Origin: Ampullimonas aquatilis
GTDB lineage: Bacteria; Pseudomonadota; Gammaproteobacteria; Burkholderiales; Burkholderiaceae_D
Assembly (NCBI RefSeq): GCF_049675895.1
Contig: NZ_CP183834.1
Location: 248,001 to 312,000 of the forward strand
Reading direction: 5' to 3'
DNA length: 64,000 bases
Shown here in pieces: positions 1-9,328 of the stretch. Every line of letters starts with the position of its first letter. The stretch's first letter is position 1. A program made the position numbers and the translations under genes. The notes under the pieces are model-generated. The model was not told the origin of the DNA and made no database searches. It saw only the letters and a program-made list of their open reading frames with translations.

Positions 1-1
1 A

Positions 2-199
2 ACACCCGATCTGGGCAAGGTCAGTCTGATCATCCCGCCGGTGGGGGCGCATCTTAAACCGGCAACTTCATCGCGTGCTGGCTATACCGCGCAGATCGTT
101 CGGCTCAAAGCGTCCAGTATTGGTGTGGTCACTGAGCAGCCCGAGAAGCTGGCCGCTTTTTCTGATCGATTGCAAACTTATCTGGTGGCCAGCAATTAA
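2..199 (+). CDS. C-terminal fragment of an unidentified protein
   Basis: The window opens inside an open frame that runs in frame from base 2 to a TAA at 197-199, giving 65 residues of a C-terminus that starts TPDLGKVSLIIPP and ends RLQTYLVASN. I do not recognise the family. The frame has no stops and reads as a plausible mixed alpha/beta sequence. It converges on the HPP-family gene, with only 27 bases between the two stop codons. The start lies outside the window. Confidence 0.5.
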   Translation, partial: TPDLGKVSLIIPPVGAHLKPATSSRAGYTAQIVRLKASSIGVVTEQPEKLAAFSDRLQTYLVASN

Positions 200-226
200 G
201 TGTGCTGATTACATGGGGCAGCTTAT

Positions 227-1168
227 TTAAGACTGATGGTCTCTTGGCTTGAGTTCACTGCCGACCCAGCGGGCAAATTCATTACGGGTGCAATTGCCGT
301 GGTTATGCAGGCCATAACCGTCGACCACCTTGTAAATGACCAGATCAAGCTCTGGATCATCGGAGCGGCGTTCATCGACAATCTGTCGGACCGACCATTG
401 CTGGCCAGGACGATCATTGCAATAAAACTTGCCTAATTGCACCAGGGGCAAGGCCGCTTGTTGACGTTGTTGTGCCGCGTTATTGGCCAGATCAAACAGG
501 GCGCGCAGTTCATCAGTGCTGGTGTCAATCACGACATTGAGTTGCGCCATTGCGCTGTTGATATCCACATCCAGCACTTGCTGTCGTGTTGCTGCGGCGT
601 TCGTCAAACCCCCCAGTGTTTTGTAGCGCATGCGTGCGGCCGGGTAGACTCGCCAGGCAAAAAAATGATTGAATGCCACGGCGATGAGCAACAGGATGAT
701 GCAGTTCAAACCAACGGGCATGAGCGCATATTGATAGCCCAGCAAATGAATCGATGGACCGCCGATTACCGCCGCCAACGCTGTTGCACCGCCTGGCGGA
801 TGAATGGAGCGGGTAATGTGCATCACCCCAATGGCCAGACTGACGGCAAGTGCTGCAGCCAGCACGGGGTCGGCAATCAGTCGATAAGCGGTTACCCCGG
901 CCAGCGCCGAGAGCACATTGCCACCCAGTACCGACCAGGGTTGGGCAAACACGCTATGGGGGATGGCAAATACCAACACTGCCGAGGCTCCCATCGATGG
1001 CACGATGATCACTGCGGCCGTTGGGCCCAGCAAGTATCGTGTCATCAACAGTACGGCAAGCAGGCCCAATAAGCCACCCAGCGTGGCAACGATCTGCTCG
1101 CTGGTCTGATAGGCGGAGGCGGGCCAGCCCATATAGCGTTTGAAGGTGATGAGGTAGCGGTGCAGCAT
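227..1168 (-). CDS. HPP family integral membrane protein
   Basis: The protein has about 313 residues. Its N-terminal half, roughly residues 20-180, holds at least four hydrophobic segments and the family hallmark HPPGGATAL at about residue 125, which names the HPP family; some relatives transport nitrite in plastids, but most bacterial members have no proven role. The C-terminal 130 residues are soluble and look like a cytoplasmic extension (an NDRPGQQWSV stretch and an acidic end), not a clear CBS pair. The ATG at 1168 is preferred over an in-frame TTG four codons upstream, because GGAGA lies just before the ATG. It is a single gene, convergent with the fragment at the window edge. Confidence 0.8.
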   Translation of the reverse strand: MLHRYLITFKRYMGWPASAYQTSEQIVATLGGLLGLLAVLLMTRYLLGPTAAVIIVPSMGASAVLVFAIPHSVFAQPWSVLGGNVLSALAGVTAYRLIADPVLAAALAVSLAIGVMHITRSIHPPGGATALAAVIGGPSIHLLGYQYALMPVGLNCIILLLIAVAFNHFFAWRVYPAARMRYKTLGGLTNAAATRQQVLDVDINSAMAQLNVVIDTSTDELRALFDLANNAAQQRQQAALPLVQLGKFYCNDRPGQQWSVRQIVDERRSDDPELDLVIYKVVDGYGLHNHGNCTRNEFARWVGSELKPRDHQS

Positions 1169-1326
1169 GAGTTTCTCCAATGGATCTTTTTATTGTGAAC
1201 TATTGTGTCATATTGTATTTCCGTGCGCTGGTACGGGGTTATTGTCTTTGCGGCCTTACGGTTTTGTCCGAATCAATGTCTGCTTGGTAAACTGCCAGCC
1301 TCGCTATTTTTTAAGCAGGAGCCCTC

Positions 1327-1617
1327 ATGATTCTTGAAGTCGTTGTGTTTAATATGAAGCCCGGCAGTGCTACCGAATTTGCTACCGTCTTTCCATCTGC
1401 TGAAAAGGTGATCGCATCGGCCAAGGGCTATGTCTCACATACCTTGCAGTCTTCACTGGATACGCCAGATCGTTACATTTTGATGGTCAAATGGCAAACG
1501 CTGGACAATCATATGGTGGATTTTCGTGGTTCCGACAAGTTTGTGGAATGGCGCGCGATCATCTCGCCATTCTTTGCCGAAGCACCCGTGATGGAGCACT
1601 ATGCGCTGCCGCAATAA
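1327..1617 (+). CDS. Antibiotic biosynthesis monooxygenase (ABM) domain protein
   Basis: This is a 96-residue single-domain protein with the ferredoxin-like fold pattern of the ABM/dimeric alpha-beta barrel family: a first strand ILEVVVFNMKPG, a helix with FATVFPSAEKVI, a central YILMVKWQTLDNH and a final FAEAPVMEHYAL. Family members are small homodimeric oxidases or heme or quinone degraders; the substrate here cannot be read. A good ribosome site (GCAGGAG) sits eight bases before the ATG. It is monocistronic, and an intergenic repeat element begins about 65 bases after its stop. Confidence 0.75.
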   Translation: MILEVVVFNMKPGSATEFATVFPSAEKVIASAKGYVSHTLQSSLDTPDRYILMVKWQTLDNHMVDFRGSDKFVEWRAIISPFFAEAPVMEHYALPQ

Positions 1618-1683
1618 GGCTGAAAAACATTAGTCATAGTGAAAAAGAATTCAACCCATTTAACCAATTTAACAAAATTATGT

Positions 1684-1759
1684 GGAGTATATTCATATAT
1701 TGACTTGTTATGTGCGTAAATTAATGGGTTTTAAAAATACTGATAGATAGTATATTTTT
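1684..1759 (+). repeat. Intergenic repeat element, copy A
   Basis: This is one of four related intergenic elements in the window. GGAGTAT at 1684 is followed 28 bases later by GTGCGTA (1712), then TTAAAAATAC (1731) and finally GTATATTTTT (1750). The distance from the first block to the last is 66 bases, exactly as in copies B and C. It lies between the ABM gene and the Aer-like receptor gene. AACCCATT at 1653 and AATGGGTT at 1723 also form an inverted repeat here, but this is not shared by the other copies. Function unknown. Confidence 0.6.
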
Positions 1760-1866
1760 TATTTGTGAAATAGCTAGGGAAACCCCCTTCATCTCATTGC
1801 AATACTTTTATGCCATTACCCTTATTCTTTCAGGACCCTGTTAATTAGTCCAATGAAGGAGTAACA

Positions 1867-3543
1867 ATGTCCGCAGTGATAGAGGCGTTTAGCCCGGCGG
1901 TTGACAACGAGTTATCTACCGCACTGCGCGGTGGTGCCACCCGCATGCAAGTCAACACCACCCAGGTTGAGCATTACCTGGATCCCGCCAAATCGATCGT
2001 CACCAAAACCGATCTGAAAGGCAGGATTCTTTATGTCAATCCAGAATTTGTGCGTTTAAGTGGTTATACCAAAGAAGAGTTGCTCGGCCAGTCACACAAT
2101 ATTGTGCGGCATCCTGATATGCCCGCCGCTGCTTTTGCCGACTTATGGACCACGATTAAAGCCGGTAAACCTTGGCGCAGTTTGGTAAAGAATCGCTGCA
2201 AGAATGGTGACTTTTACTGGGTAGAAGCCTATGTCACGCCAATCACTGAAAATGGCAAGGTGACAGGTTATATGTCGGTGCGCAATAAACCCACCGAGCA
2301 GCAAAAGCAGCAAGCGGAAGCTTTGTATCGCGCTGTAAATCAAGGTCAGCAGGCCATGCCCATGACACCTGTGCATCGTACGATGTCGATGAAGCAAAGT
2401 GTATTGCTGTTCTCATTGCTCAATCTGGGTTTGGCGCTGGGCATCAAGCTATTTGCCGGCACGGGCTGGGATTGGCTCTTTGCGGCAATTCTGATGCTTG
2501 CGACCAGTGGCGGTGGTCTGTATTTCAGTGCCACCATGACTCAAGCAATCAATGAAATGAAGCGTGGCATGCTGGCCTTGTCGGAAGGTAATTTCAATGC
2601 CAGGATCAGGTTATCGGGCAATGCCGAATTTATTGAGCTGCTAACGGGCTTGCAATCCATGCAGATCAATCTGCGTGCCATCATCAGTGATGTGCTGCTG
2701 GCCAGCAATGAGGTGCGCAGCGAGGCCAGGCAGCTTGATTCGCTTTCACTCAGTCTGCTGGAACGCTCCAATCAACAGACCACCAGCTTTGCCAGTGTCG
2801 CCACCGCCCTGGAACAACTGACCATCTCGGTATCCGAAATTTCTGATGCTACTCAGGCCAGCTCAAATAATTCTGAAGCTGCGCAGCGGATTGTGGGGGA
2901 AGGAACGGAGCGGATGGCACAGTCGATACAAGCGACTCAACAAGTGGTCAGCGTGGTCGACAATGCGCGTAATCAGGTGAATGATTTGACCGATGCAGTT
3001 TCGCACATCAATCAGGTGGCCAGCTCGATTGGTGAAATTGCAGAGCAGACCAATCTGCTGTCGCTCAATGCTGCCATTGAGGCTGCCCGAGCGGGTGAGA
3101 GTGGTCGGGGTTTTGCCATTGTGGCTGATGAAGTGCGGCGACTGGCTGAACGCACTCAGCAAAGCACACAAGATATTGCCGGCATCATTCAGCGCGTTCA
3201 GGAACAAACCAATCTGGTCTTGAAAACCATGAGCCAGGCTGCCGCAGAAGTGGGGCGTGGTACCAGCATGATTGCCACATCCAATGATAGTCTGAGCGAG
3301 ATCGCGCGCGTAAGCGAAGACAGCATGGTATCGGCAAGACAGATTGCGGAACGACTTAACGAACAGACGCAGGCTTCAACCGAAGTGGCGCATAGCATGG
3401 ATATCATGAATGCACTCAATCATGACAACACACAGGCGATCAATGAAGTGCAACAAGCTTCGGTGGCACTATCAAAAACTGCACAAGAATTACACTTGCT
3501 GGTGCAACATTTTGAGCAAAGTCTGGTCGAATCAGGTTCTTGA
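1867..3543 (+). CDS. Aer-like PAS-domain methyl-accepting chemotaxis protein
   Basis: A 558-residue chemoreceptor. Residues about 40-140 form a PAS domain of the Aer type (TDLKGRILYVNPEF, a conserved HPDMP, then FYWVEAYVTPI), which in Aer binds FAD and reports redox or oxygen. Two hydrophobic segments at about 177-196 and 202-222 form a membrane hairpin, followed by a HAMP-like region and the signalling helices with the hairpin tip EIAEQTNLLSLNAAIEAARA at about 391-410. There is no periplasmic domain, so sensing is cytoplasmic. ATG preceded by AAGGAG. It stands apart from the che operon at 53-64 kb and ends without a C-terminal WxxF tether. Confidence 0.9.
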   Translation: MSAVIEAFSPAVDNELSTALRGGATRMQVNTTQVEHYLDPAKSIVTKTDLKGRILYVNPEFVRLSGYTKEELLGQSHNIVRHPDMPAAAFADLWTTIKAGKPWRSLVKNRCKNGDFYWVEAYVTPITENGKVTGYMSVRNKPTEQQKQQAEALYRAVNQGQQAMPMTPVHRTMSMKQSVLLFSLLNLGLALGIKLFAGTGWDWLFAAILMLATSGGGLYFSATMTQAINEMKRGMLALSEGNFNARIRLSGNAEFIELLTGLQSMQINLRAIISDVLLASNEVRSEARQLDSLSLSLLERSNQQTTSFASVATALEQLTISVSEISDATQASSNNSEAAQRIVGEGTERMAQSIQATQQVVSVVDNARNQVNDLTDAVSHINQVASSIGEIAEQTNLLSLNAAIEAARAGESGRGFAIVADEVRRLAERTQQSTQDIAGIIQRVQEQTNLVLKTMSQAAAEVGRGTSMIATSNDSLSEIARVSEDSMVSARQIAERLNEQTQASTEVAHSMDIMNALNHDNTQAINEVQQASVALSKTAQELHLLVQHFEQSLVESGS

Positions 3544-3607
3544 TATTGCGTTTGAATACAAGGTTTGACGGGTCTGGCATGCCTTGGTGCATGTCAGCGT
3601 TCAAATC

Positions 3608-4507
3608 TTAAGGGCGCAACTTTTCAAATTTTACTATTGCTTCACCACGACTGGTGCGTCGTGGTTCGGCTTTCCAGGCGTGGCCATATAAAATTTCATA
3701 AGTGAGTGTGAGTTTGCCGTTGGTGTTGCGCTGGCTTTCCAGTGTGGCTAATAATTTTTTCTGATAACCACGACCTTTCAGTCCGGCTTGTGCATCGGGT
3801 AAAGTGGCTGCACCCAACAAGCGCACATCGGCGAGCAACTTGCTGGCATCATCATAAGTGACGATGATTTTTTCCATATCCATCACTGGCGTGCCAAATC
3901 CCGCTTCCACCAACAGATCTCCCCAGTCATGCATATCCACAAACGGGTTGATGCGTTCCGCCCGCCCGAGTTGCGCATAAGCACTGCGCAACTCTTTTAA
4001 TGTGTCTGGGCCAAAACAACTCAACATGACCAGACCACCCGTCTTGCAACTGCTTGCCCAGTCCTTCAAGAGTTGTCCGGGATCAGCCACCCAATGCACC
4101 GCCAGATTACTGAAGATCATGTCCAGACTTTGTGGTTTGAGGGGCAGATGGCGCATATCAGCCTGCAATAGATTGGGTACTGGAGTGCGCTTGATCAAGC
4201 GTTGCAGCAATGAAGCTGTTGCAGGTAAATTGGTTTGCGCCTGTTGCAGCATCTGCCAGGCCATATCCAGCGCCAGCACCTGACTATCTGGATACAGGCC
4301 TTGTAATTGCATACTGCTTAAGCCATGACCACAACCTGCATCAACGACTCGCTGTGGTGTGATCTTGATGATCGCCAGTTTTTCAAACATGCGTCGGGCA
4401 ATTTCGGCCACCAGATAATCGGTTTCGCCAAAACGACTGGCACGTCGTTCAAACAGCTGGCGAACCCGTTGCGAGGTATGGGCAGCAAAAAAAATGGGAT
4501 CGGTCAT
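3608..4507 (-). CDS. bioC: Malonyl-ACP O-methyltransferase BioC
   Basis: A 299-residue class I SAM methyltransferase with motif I VVDAGCGHGLSS near residue 54, the ADMRHLPL acidic segment, and BioC-typical NLAVHWVADP and MLSCFGPDTLKELR. BioC methylates malonyl-ACP to start pimelate synthesis for biotin. It is the last of four minus-strand genes (birA, coaX, SPOR protein, bioC), 11 bases after the SPOR gene, so biotin synthesis and biotin attachment are linked in one transcript. The C-terminal YEILYGHAW also fits BioC. The ATG at 4507 is the only sensible start. Confidence 0.88.
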   Translation of the reverse strand: MTDPIFFAAHTSQRVRQLFERRASRFGETDYLVAEIARRMFEKLAIIKITPQRVVDAGCGHGLSSMQLQGLYPDSQVLALDMAWQMLQQAQTNLPATASLLQRLIKRTPVPNLLQADMRHLPLKPQSLDMIFSNLAVHWVADPGQLLKDWASSCKTGGLVMLSCFGPDTLKELRSAYAQLGRAERINPFVDMHDWGDLLVEAGFGTPVMDMEKIIVTYDDASKLLADVRLLGAATLPDAQAGLKGRGYQKKLLATLESQRNTNGKLTLTYEILYGHAWKAEPRRTSRGEAIVKFEKLRP

Positions 4508-4518
4508 GCAAAATCAGT

Positions 4519-5442
4519 TCAGGGTTTGCTGGCAGTGGTGTTGCCGCAGTCCTTCAATTCGGGGTTGGGCTTGCCGGGGCCAGCGCTGTGCACGACGGTT
4601 TTAAAAGCTTCGCGCAGCTTGGCGGCATCGGCTTCATTGACTTCTGAAAATTTCAACTGTACCTTATTGACCAGGCGCGGTGTCAAGGTAGCTTGAGTGA
4701 CACCCTGTTTCACGAGGCCTTGTTGAAAGCTGCGCGCAGATTCTTCAACCTTGAAAACACCCAGCGAGATGGCCATGCGCATTGGCCCATTATCCTGAAT
4801 GACAAAGTAATCCTTCACACCGGCTTTTTTCAATTCTTCGACACGGGCATCCACTTCTTCCTGTGAGCGTTGTGATGGTATATGCACCATCCAGCTGGAT
4901 GCTTCAGAAGCGTCATGACTTTCACTCTTCAGATTCAAGGATTTGATTGCTGTTTTGAAAGCATTGCTATCTTCAATGGTTAAAGTGGTAGTTTGCAGGC
5001 ACCGTGCAGCAGTCGTGTTGGGAGCCGCAGCTGGCGTTGATGCGATCGTTGCGGCACTGTTATTGGTCGGTGGCATGGTTGGAATAATGCTGGCCGGCAC
5101 GGTGACTGCAGCCACGGCAGGCGTGACTGCTTCGGCTGCTTTGCTATCAGTTGAATGATTGGGCTTCTCAATGGACTCGTTGCTGGCGGCGTTGGTTTCC
5201 GCAATCACTGGTGTCTCAGAAGTGCTCGGTGTGGCTTGAGCGATGGTTTTTTCTGGTTGGCTGTCTGGTTTGTTAAGCGGAGCAATCAGCTTGAATCGAT
5301 CGACTGCGAGTTCTTTTTTCATGCGCTCAGGTTCACGCCCTTCGGTCCATACCTGCCCCAACCAGCCTTTTTGTACGCCAAACAGCAAAGCATTGGCCAG
5401 TACCAGTAACAGCAGAACAATAGTCCAAGAAAAACGTGACAT
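4519..5442 (-). CDS. SPOR domain-containing membrane protein
   Basis: A 307-residue protein. Residues about 4-24 form one transmembrane segment (SWTIVLLLLVLANALLFG). Next comes a long Ala/Pro/Thr/Ser-rich linker (about 60-145) and a C-terminal half (about 165-250) with the SPOR pattern: MVHIPSQRSQEEVDARVEEL, DYFVIQD and ISLGVFKVEESARSFQQGL. SPOR domains bind denuded septal peptidoglycan, so this is probably an inner-membrane, periplasm-facing envelope or division protein. It lies between coaX and bioC, an arrangement familiar in Burkholderiales. The exact partner is not readable. Confidence 0.75.
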   Translation of the reverse strand: MSRFSWTIVLLLLVLANALLFGVQKGWLGQVWTEGREPERMKKELAVDRFKLIAPLNKPDSQPEKTIAQATPSTSETPVIAETNAASNESIEKPNHSTDSKAAEAVTPAVAAVTVPASIIPTMPPTNNSAATIASTPAAAPNTTAARCLQTTTLTIEDSNAFKTAIKSLNLKSESHDASEASSWMVHIPSQRSQEEVDARVEELKKAGVKDYFVIQDNGPMRMAISLGVFKVEESARSFQQGLVKQGVTQATLTPRLVNKVQLKFSEVNEADAAKLREAFKTVVHSAGPGKPNPELKDCGNTTASKP

Positions 5443-5460
5443 AGATCGATCTATCAGAGG

Positions 5461-6354
5461 TTAAGAAACCGATCGAATCGATCGGGTCGCCAGAACAAAC
5501 AAACCTTCAATCACCAGATTGGGATGAACCCAAACCTGGGCAACCTTGCTGACAGCAGCATGAGTGTTCTTGTCCCATTGTGCCAGGGTCGTTGCAATCA
5601 GCGGTGCGGCTTGCTGCGCGCCACCACCACTGAGCAAACAGGCCGGTGCAGAGCCATGCAATTGCTTCAATCGCATATATTGAATCATAAATGCGCCCAA
5701 TTGCGCGGCAACACAGCCTGACATTATGGCATCGTTGGTATTAAGCCCAAAATCAGCCAGTTTCCCATCGGCGAGTGGCAACTGTGCGGTATTTTGATGC
5801 AGAGAAGCCAGCATGGTTTGGTAGCCGGGCAAGATTTGGCCACCAATAAAACGCATCCCTTCTGTGGATGGTAATAGTGCATCCAGCGTGGTGGCCGTAC
5901 CAAAAGTGCTGACCAGGGTAGCTTGACCTGGCAACAGCTGCGCGGCTGCGCATAAGGCCGCCCAACGGTCACAACCCAATCTGCTAGGGTCAGCATAGCC
6001 ATTGATTAAAAAATCAAGATTGGTTTCTGCCTGCAACCATTGTGGCGTGATGGTTGGTGCCAGTTGCTGTAAAAAGGTTTGCAATTGCACGCGGATTGAT
6101 TGACTCGCCACATGCGAAATGAATATGACTGCTGGCGTAATAGATTGAAGTTGGGTGTGCAACGCAGCTTGCCACGCTGCCACATCTTTGCTGGGAAAAA
6201 TACTTAAGTCAGTCACACCAATGGTTGTGTGGTTGGCTGATGCAGTCAATTGGATGGGCTGCCAATGTACCTGGGATAAATCGGCCAGCGTCCATTTGAT
6301 GCGCGAGTTGCCAACGTCAATCAAGAGCGCAAGGTTTGTCGATCGCAGACTCAA
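5461..6354 (-). CDS. coaX: Type III pantothenate kinase CoaX
   Basis: A 297-residue kinase of the ASKHA fold that carries out the first step of CoA synthesis. Visible motifs are LLIDVGNSRIKW (phosphate loop, about residue 10), GCDRWAAL, STFGTATTLDAL and FIGGQILPGYQTMLASL. The start is TTG: on the minus strand the sequence TTGA carries both this TTG and the TGA stop of birA, so the two are probably translationally coupled. In-frame ATGs downstream would remove the phosphate-binding loop. CoaX is the potassium- and ammonium-dependent type that acetyl-CoA does not inhibit. Confidence 0.92.
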   Translation of the reverse strand: MSLRSTNLALLIDVGNSRIKWTLADLSQVHWQPIQLTASANHTTIGVTDLSIFPSKDVAAWQAALHTQLQSITPAVIFISHVASQSIRVQLQTFLQQLAPTITPQWLQAETNLDFLINGYADPSRLGCDRWAALCAAAQLLPGQATLVSTFGTATTLDALLPSTEGMRFIGGQILPGYQTMLASLHQNTAQLPLADGKLADFGLNTNDAIMSGCVAAQLGAFMIQYMRLKQLHGSAPACLLSGGGAQQAAPLIATTLAQWDKNTHAAVSKVAQVWVHPNLVIEGLFVLATRSIRSVS

Positions 6355-7331
6355 GCCAAACTCCTTAATGAATATTGACTGTTTGAAGGATCAGCCAGAT
6401 CACCGGACATAATGGTTTGATTGCCTTGTGCAGTTTCCAGCAATAAACCGCCTTGCGCATTGATACCGCGACAAATGCCATTGTGTAAGTTTTTTCCGTC
6501 AAGCCAGATGCTCACTGGCCGATTGGCATGATGGTTGTAGTTCTGCCATTCTTCCATAAAAGGTGCCCAACCCGCATGAGAAAAGATCTGCCAGTCTTTC
6601 AGTATTTCAATCATCAGCATGGCAAGCAGTGTAGCGCTGTCAGGTTCAAGCAGCGCATCATTAAATAGCTCATCAATGCCCGCAGTTGGCAAAACCTGAT
6701 TGGTGGTGTCTGATTGTGCAAGTGGTGCTGGTGCTTGTAGATTGATGCCAATCCCGATCACACAATGACAAGATGATGCCTGCGTTGATTTGGCCACTTC
6801 AACCAAAATACCTGCCAGTTTTCTGCCTTGATACAGCACGTCATTCGGCCATTTCAAGGTGATGTCAGCCTCAGGTGCTTGAACGGCATGTAGAGTGGCA
6901 TGTTGATTTGCATGGTTCGTTTGTGCATCGCGCAAGCATTGCAGGGTGCGCGCCAGGGCCAGGCCGACTAACAGGCTCGCACCAGATAGTTGTTGCAATG
7001 GTGCATGCCAGGGCAGGGCCAGTGAAAAAGTGAGTGTCTGCCCAAGCTGACTATGCCATTGTCGTCCCAGGCGGCCACGTCCGGCAGTCTGTGCTTCAGC
7101 CAGGAGCAAGATGGCTTGATCTTGATTGGTGGCATGAGACGCCATGATGTTTTGACGTGCTCGCTGTAGTAAATCACTGTTGGTTGAAGCGGTGCTATCA
7201 ATCAACTCGACTTGCAATCCAGAAAAGTTGGGGTGTGTTAACAAGGCTGGTGCTAATGCTTGCTGCAATGTCTGGGCATCGACATAATGGTGCAGCTTGC
7301 GGGTATCAATCATGGTAAGTGAGCTGGTCAT
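6351..7331 (-). CDS. birA: Biotin--[acetyl-CoA-carboxylase] ligase
   Basis: Biotin protein ligase, about 326 residues from the ATG at 7331; a GTG at 7373 and an ATG at 7313 are also in frame, and no ribosome site decides between them. Motifs are IDSTASTNSDLL, AGRGRLGRQWHS (biotinyl-AMP loop), TLKWPNDVLYQGRKLAGILV and VIGIGINL. There is no N-terminal winged helix, so it is the monofunctional type that does not repress biotin genes. It heads the birA-coaX-SPOR-bioC unit and diverges from the STAS-MlaE gene with almost no spacer, so the two promoters must overlap coding sequence. Confidence 0.9.
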   Translation of the reverse strand: MTSSLTMIDTRKLHHYVDAQTLQQALAPALLTHPNFSGLQVELIDSTASTNSDLLQRARQNIMASHATNQDQAILLLAEAQTAGRGRLGRQWHSQLGQTLTFSLALPWHAPLQQLSGASLLVGLALARTLQCLRDAQTNHANQHATLHAVQAPEADITLKWPNDVLYQGRKLAGILVEVAKSTQASSCHCVIGIGINLQAPAPLAQSDTTNQVLPTAGIDELFNDALLEPDSATLLAMLMIEILKDWQIFSHAGWAPFMEEWQNYNHHANRPVSIWLDGKNLHNGICRGINAQGGLLLETAQGNQTIMSGDLADPSNSQYSLRSLA

Positions 7332-7373
7332 AGGCAAAATCTTACCCAAGTTTTTTGAAAACGCTGATTTCAC

Positions 7374-8522
7374 GTGAATTTAACTTCTGCCGAACAGATC
7401 AAACCGCCTAATCTGGAGCTGCAAAATGCAGCGGGTCAGTCACAGCTATTGTTGGCTGGCAACTGGACGATTGCACAATTGGCCCAAGGCAAGCGATGGC
7501 AGGCCTTGCAGGACAGCTTGCAGCAGCATCGGCAGCTCCATTGGGATTTGAGCGGGATTGAGCGACTGGATTTGGCCAGTGCCCAGTTTTTACGACAGAT
7601 CATTGCCCAGCCAATGCCAGCCAGCTGGACCATGAGTCCATCCCAGCGTGCACTGTTTGATCGGGTTGAGGAAGGCTTGACCGATTTGGCTGCCGGTCCA
7701 GCCTTGATGATCGAGTCCCGCAGTTGGTGGTGGCCGATCGTCAGCCTGGGTGGCATGCTGCTTTACTTTTTGCAGCATGCGCGCAAATTTATTGAATTGT
7801 TTGGCCAGTTCGTGCTGGATCTGCTGACGCTGCTCAGTCATCCCTGGCGTGGTCCATGGAAAGAAATTTCCGCCAATTTGTATCGCAGTGGCGCGCAGGC
7901 TTTGGGGATCACCGCTTTAGTCGGATTTTTGATTGGTGTGGTGTTGAGTTTTTTGTCGGCCCAGCAGCTCAAGGTGCTGGGGGCCAATGTTTTTATTGTC
8001 AATCTCCTGGCCATCAGTATTGTGCGTGAGTTAGGGCCGATGCTCGCGGCCATTCTCGTGGCAGGTCGTTCCGGATCATCCATCACTGCGCAAATTGGCG
8101 TGATGCGGGTCACGCAAGAACTCGACGCCCTGGTGGTGATGGGCATTGCCCACGGTTATCGCCTGGTCATGCCGCGCGTATTGGCGCTGATGATTGCCAT
8201 GCCCCTGCTGGTGCTGTGGACCGATGCGCTGGCACTGGTGGGGGGCATGTTTGCAGCGCGTATGGAGCTGGGTCTGAGTTATGCCTATTTCATCCAGACC
8301 CTGCAAGATGCCATCACGCCCTATAACTTATGGCTGGGATTGGGCAAGGGCGTGGTGTTTGGCTCCCTGATTGGTCTGGTGGCCTGCTATTTTGGTATGC
8401 AGATTCGTGCCAATACCGAAAGCCTTGGCCAGGGCACCACCACTTCGGTGGTGACGGCCATCACCTTGGTGATTTTGGCGGATGCCGTGTTCGCTATCAT
8501 TTTTTCGGGGATGGGCACATGA
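7374..8522 (+). CDS. Mla/Mce-type ABC transporter permease with N-terminal STAS domain
   Basis: 382 residues from a GTG start. Residues about 20-110 resemble a STAS (MlaB-like) domain, with the phospho-loop region LSGIERLDLASAQFLRQI. From about residue 125 on it is a MlaE-family permease: five or so membrane helices, IVRELGPMLAAILVAGRSGS and the TQELDALVVMGI coupling segment. In the canonical Mla system STAS and permease are separate proteins; here they are fused. It overlaps the next gene by ATGA and starts a four-gene lipid-transport operon. A somewhat later start cannot be excluded, because no ribosome site is visible before the GTG. Confidence 0.85.
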   Translation: MNLTSAEQIKPPNLELQNAAGQSQLLLAGNWTIAQLAQGKRWQALQDSLQQHRQLHWDLSGIERLDLASAQFLRQIIAQPMPASWTMSPSQRALFDRVEEGLTDLAAGPALMIESRSWWWPIVSLGGMLLYFLQHARKFIELFGQFVLDLLTLLSHPWRGPWKEISANLYRSGAQALGITALVGFLIGVVLSFLSAQQLKVLGANVFIVNLLAISIVRELGPMLAAILVAGRSGSSITAQIGVMRVTQELDALVVMGIAHGYRLVMPRVLALMIAMPLLVLWTDALALVGGMFAARMELGLSYAYFIQTLQDAITPYNLWLGLGKGVVFGSLIGLVACYFGMQIRANTESLGQGTTTSVVTAITLVILADAVFAIIFSGMGT

Positions 8523-9328
8523 ACGTCATCGAGATCAGCCAACTACGCACCCAGTTTGGTCCGACGGTGATTCATGATCACCTTGATCTGACGGTACACA
8601 AGGGTGACATCATGGCCCTGGTAGGCGGTTCTGGCACTGGCAAGACCACCTTGCTGCGCCAGATGATCGGCCTGGAAACGCCAGCTGCTGGCACTGTCTC
8701 GGTATTGGGGCAGGCGATTTTTTCAGAGGCGGGCAAGGCCACACAAGCGACCATGAATCAATTGCGTAGCCGCTGGGGCATGTTGTTTCAATCGGGTGCT
8801 TTGTTTTCTACATTGAGTGTGTTTGACAATGTGGCAGTGCCTTTGCGTGAATTGAGTGGATTGCCTGACACATTGATTGCCGAAGTGGTTAATCTCAAAC
8901 TGCTGATGGTCGGACTGACGGTTGCCGATGGTCGCAAATTGCCATCTGATTTATCGGGCGGCATGATCAAACGCGTGGCGCTGGCACGGGCACTGGTGCT
9001 GGAGCCGGAGTTGCTGTTGCTGGATGAACCGACAGCCGGGCTTGATCCGGTTTTGTCCGAAGGTTTTTGTGATCTGATTCTCACCTTGCATCAGCAACTC
9101 TGTTTGACCGTAGTCATGGTCACCCATGATCTGGATACGATTTTCAAGTTATCCACGACCGTGGCCGTATTGGCCGATAAGCATGTGATTGCCTGTGCTG
9201 CACCGGCTGATGTGCTCAAGGTGGATCATCCATTCATTCAGGCTTTTTTCCTTGGCGAACGCGGTCGCCGTGCGGCTGGCGCACTCGCTCAAGGACAACA
9301 CATGGAGTTGCTCTCTCATGGAAAATAA
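8519..9328 (+). CDS. Mla/Mce-type ABC transporter ATP-binding protein (MlaF-like)
   Basis: 269 residues. It carries Walker A GGSGTGKTTLL (about residue 38), Q-loop MLFQSGALFSTLSVFDNV, signature LSGGMIKRVALARAL, Walker B LLLLDEPTAGLDP and the switch His in VMVTHDLDT. The LSGGM signature and the FSTLSVFDN segment are typical of MlaF rather than sugar or peptide importers. The ATG at 8519 overlaps the permease stop as ATGA. It should energise phospholipid movement between the inner and outer membrane together with the permease and the MCE protein that follows. Confidence 0.9.
   Translation: MNVIEISQLRTQFGPTVIHDHLDLTVHKGDIMALVGGSGTGKTTLLRQMIGLETPAAGTVSVLGQAIFSEAGKATQATMNQLRSRWGMLFQSGALFSTLSVFDNVAVPLRELSGLPDTLIAEVVNLKLLMVGLTVADGRKLPSDLSGGMIKRVALARALVLEPELLLLDEPTAGLDPVLSEGFCDLILTLHQQLCLTVVMVTHDLDTIFKLSTTVAVLADKHVIACAAPADVLKVDHPFIQAFFLGERGRRAAGALAQGQHMELLSHGK

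Noticed and set aside
437..1072. Long open frame on the plus strand inside the HPP-family gene
   Set aside because: It is antisense to a gene with clear family motifs, is His/Gln/Arg-rich without any domain resemblance, and has no ribosome site.
1653..1730. AACCCATT / AATGGGTT inverted repeat around copy A as the core of an integron-like attC site
   Set aside because: The inverted repeat is not kept in the other copies in the same position, and no integrase or cassette structure is present.
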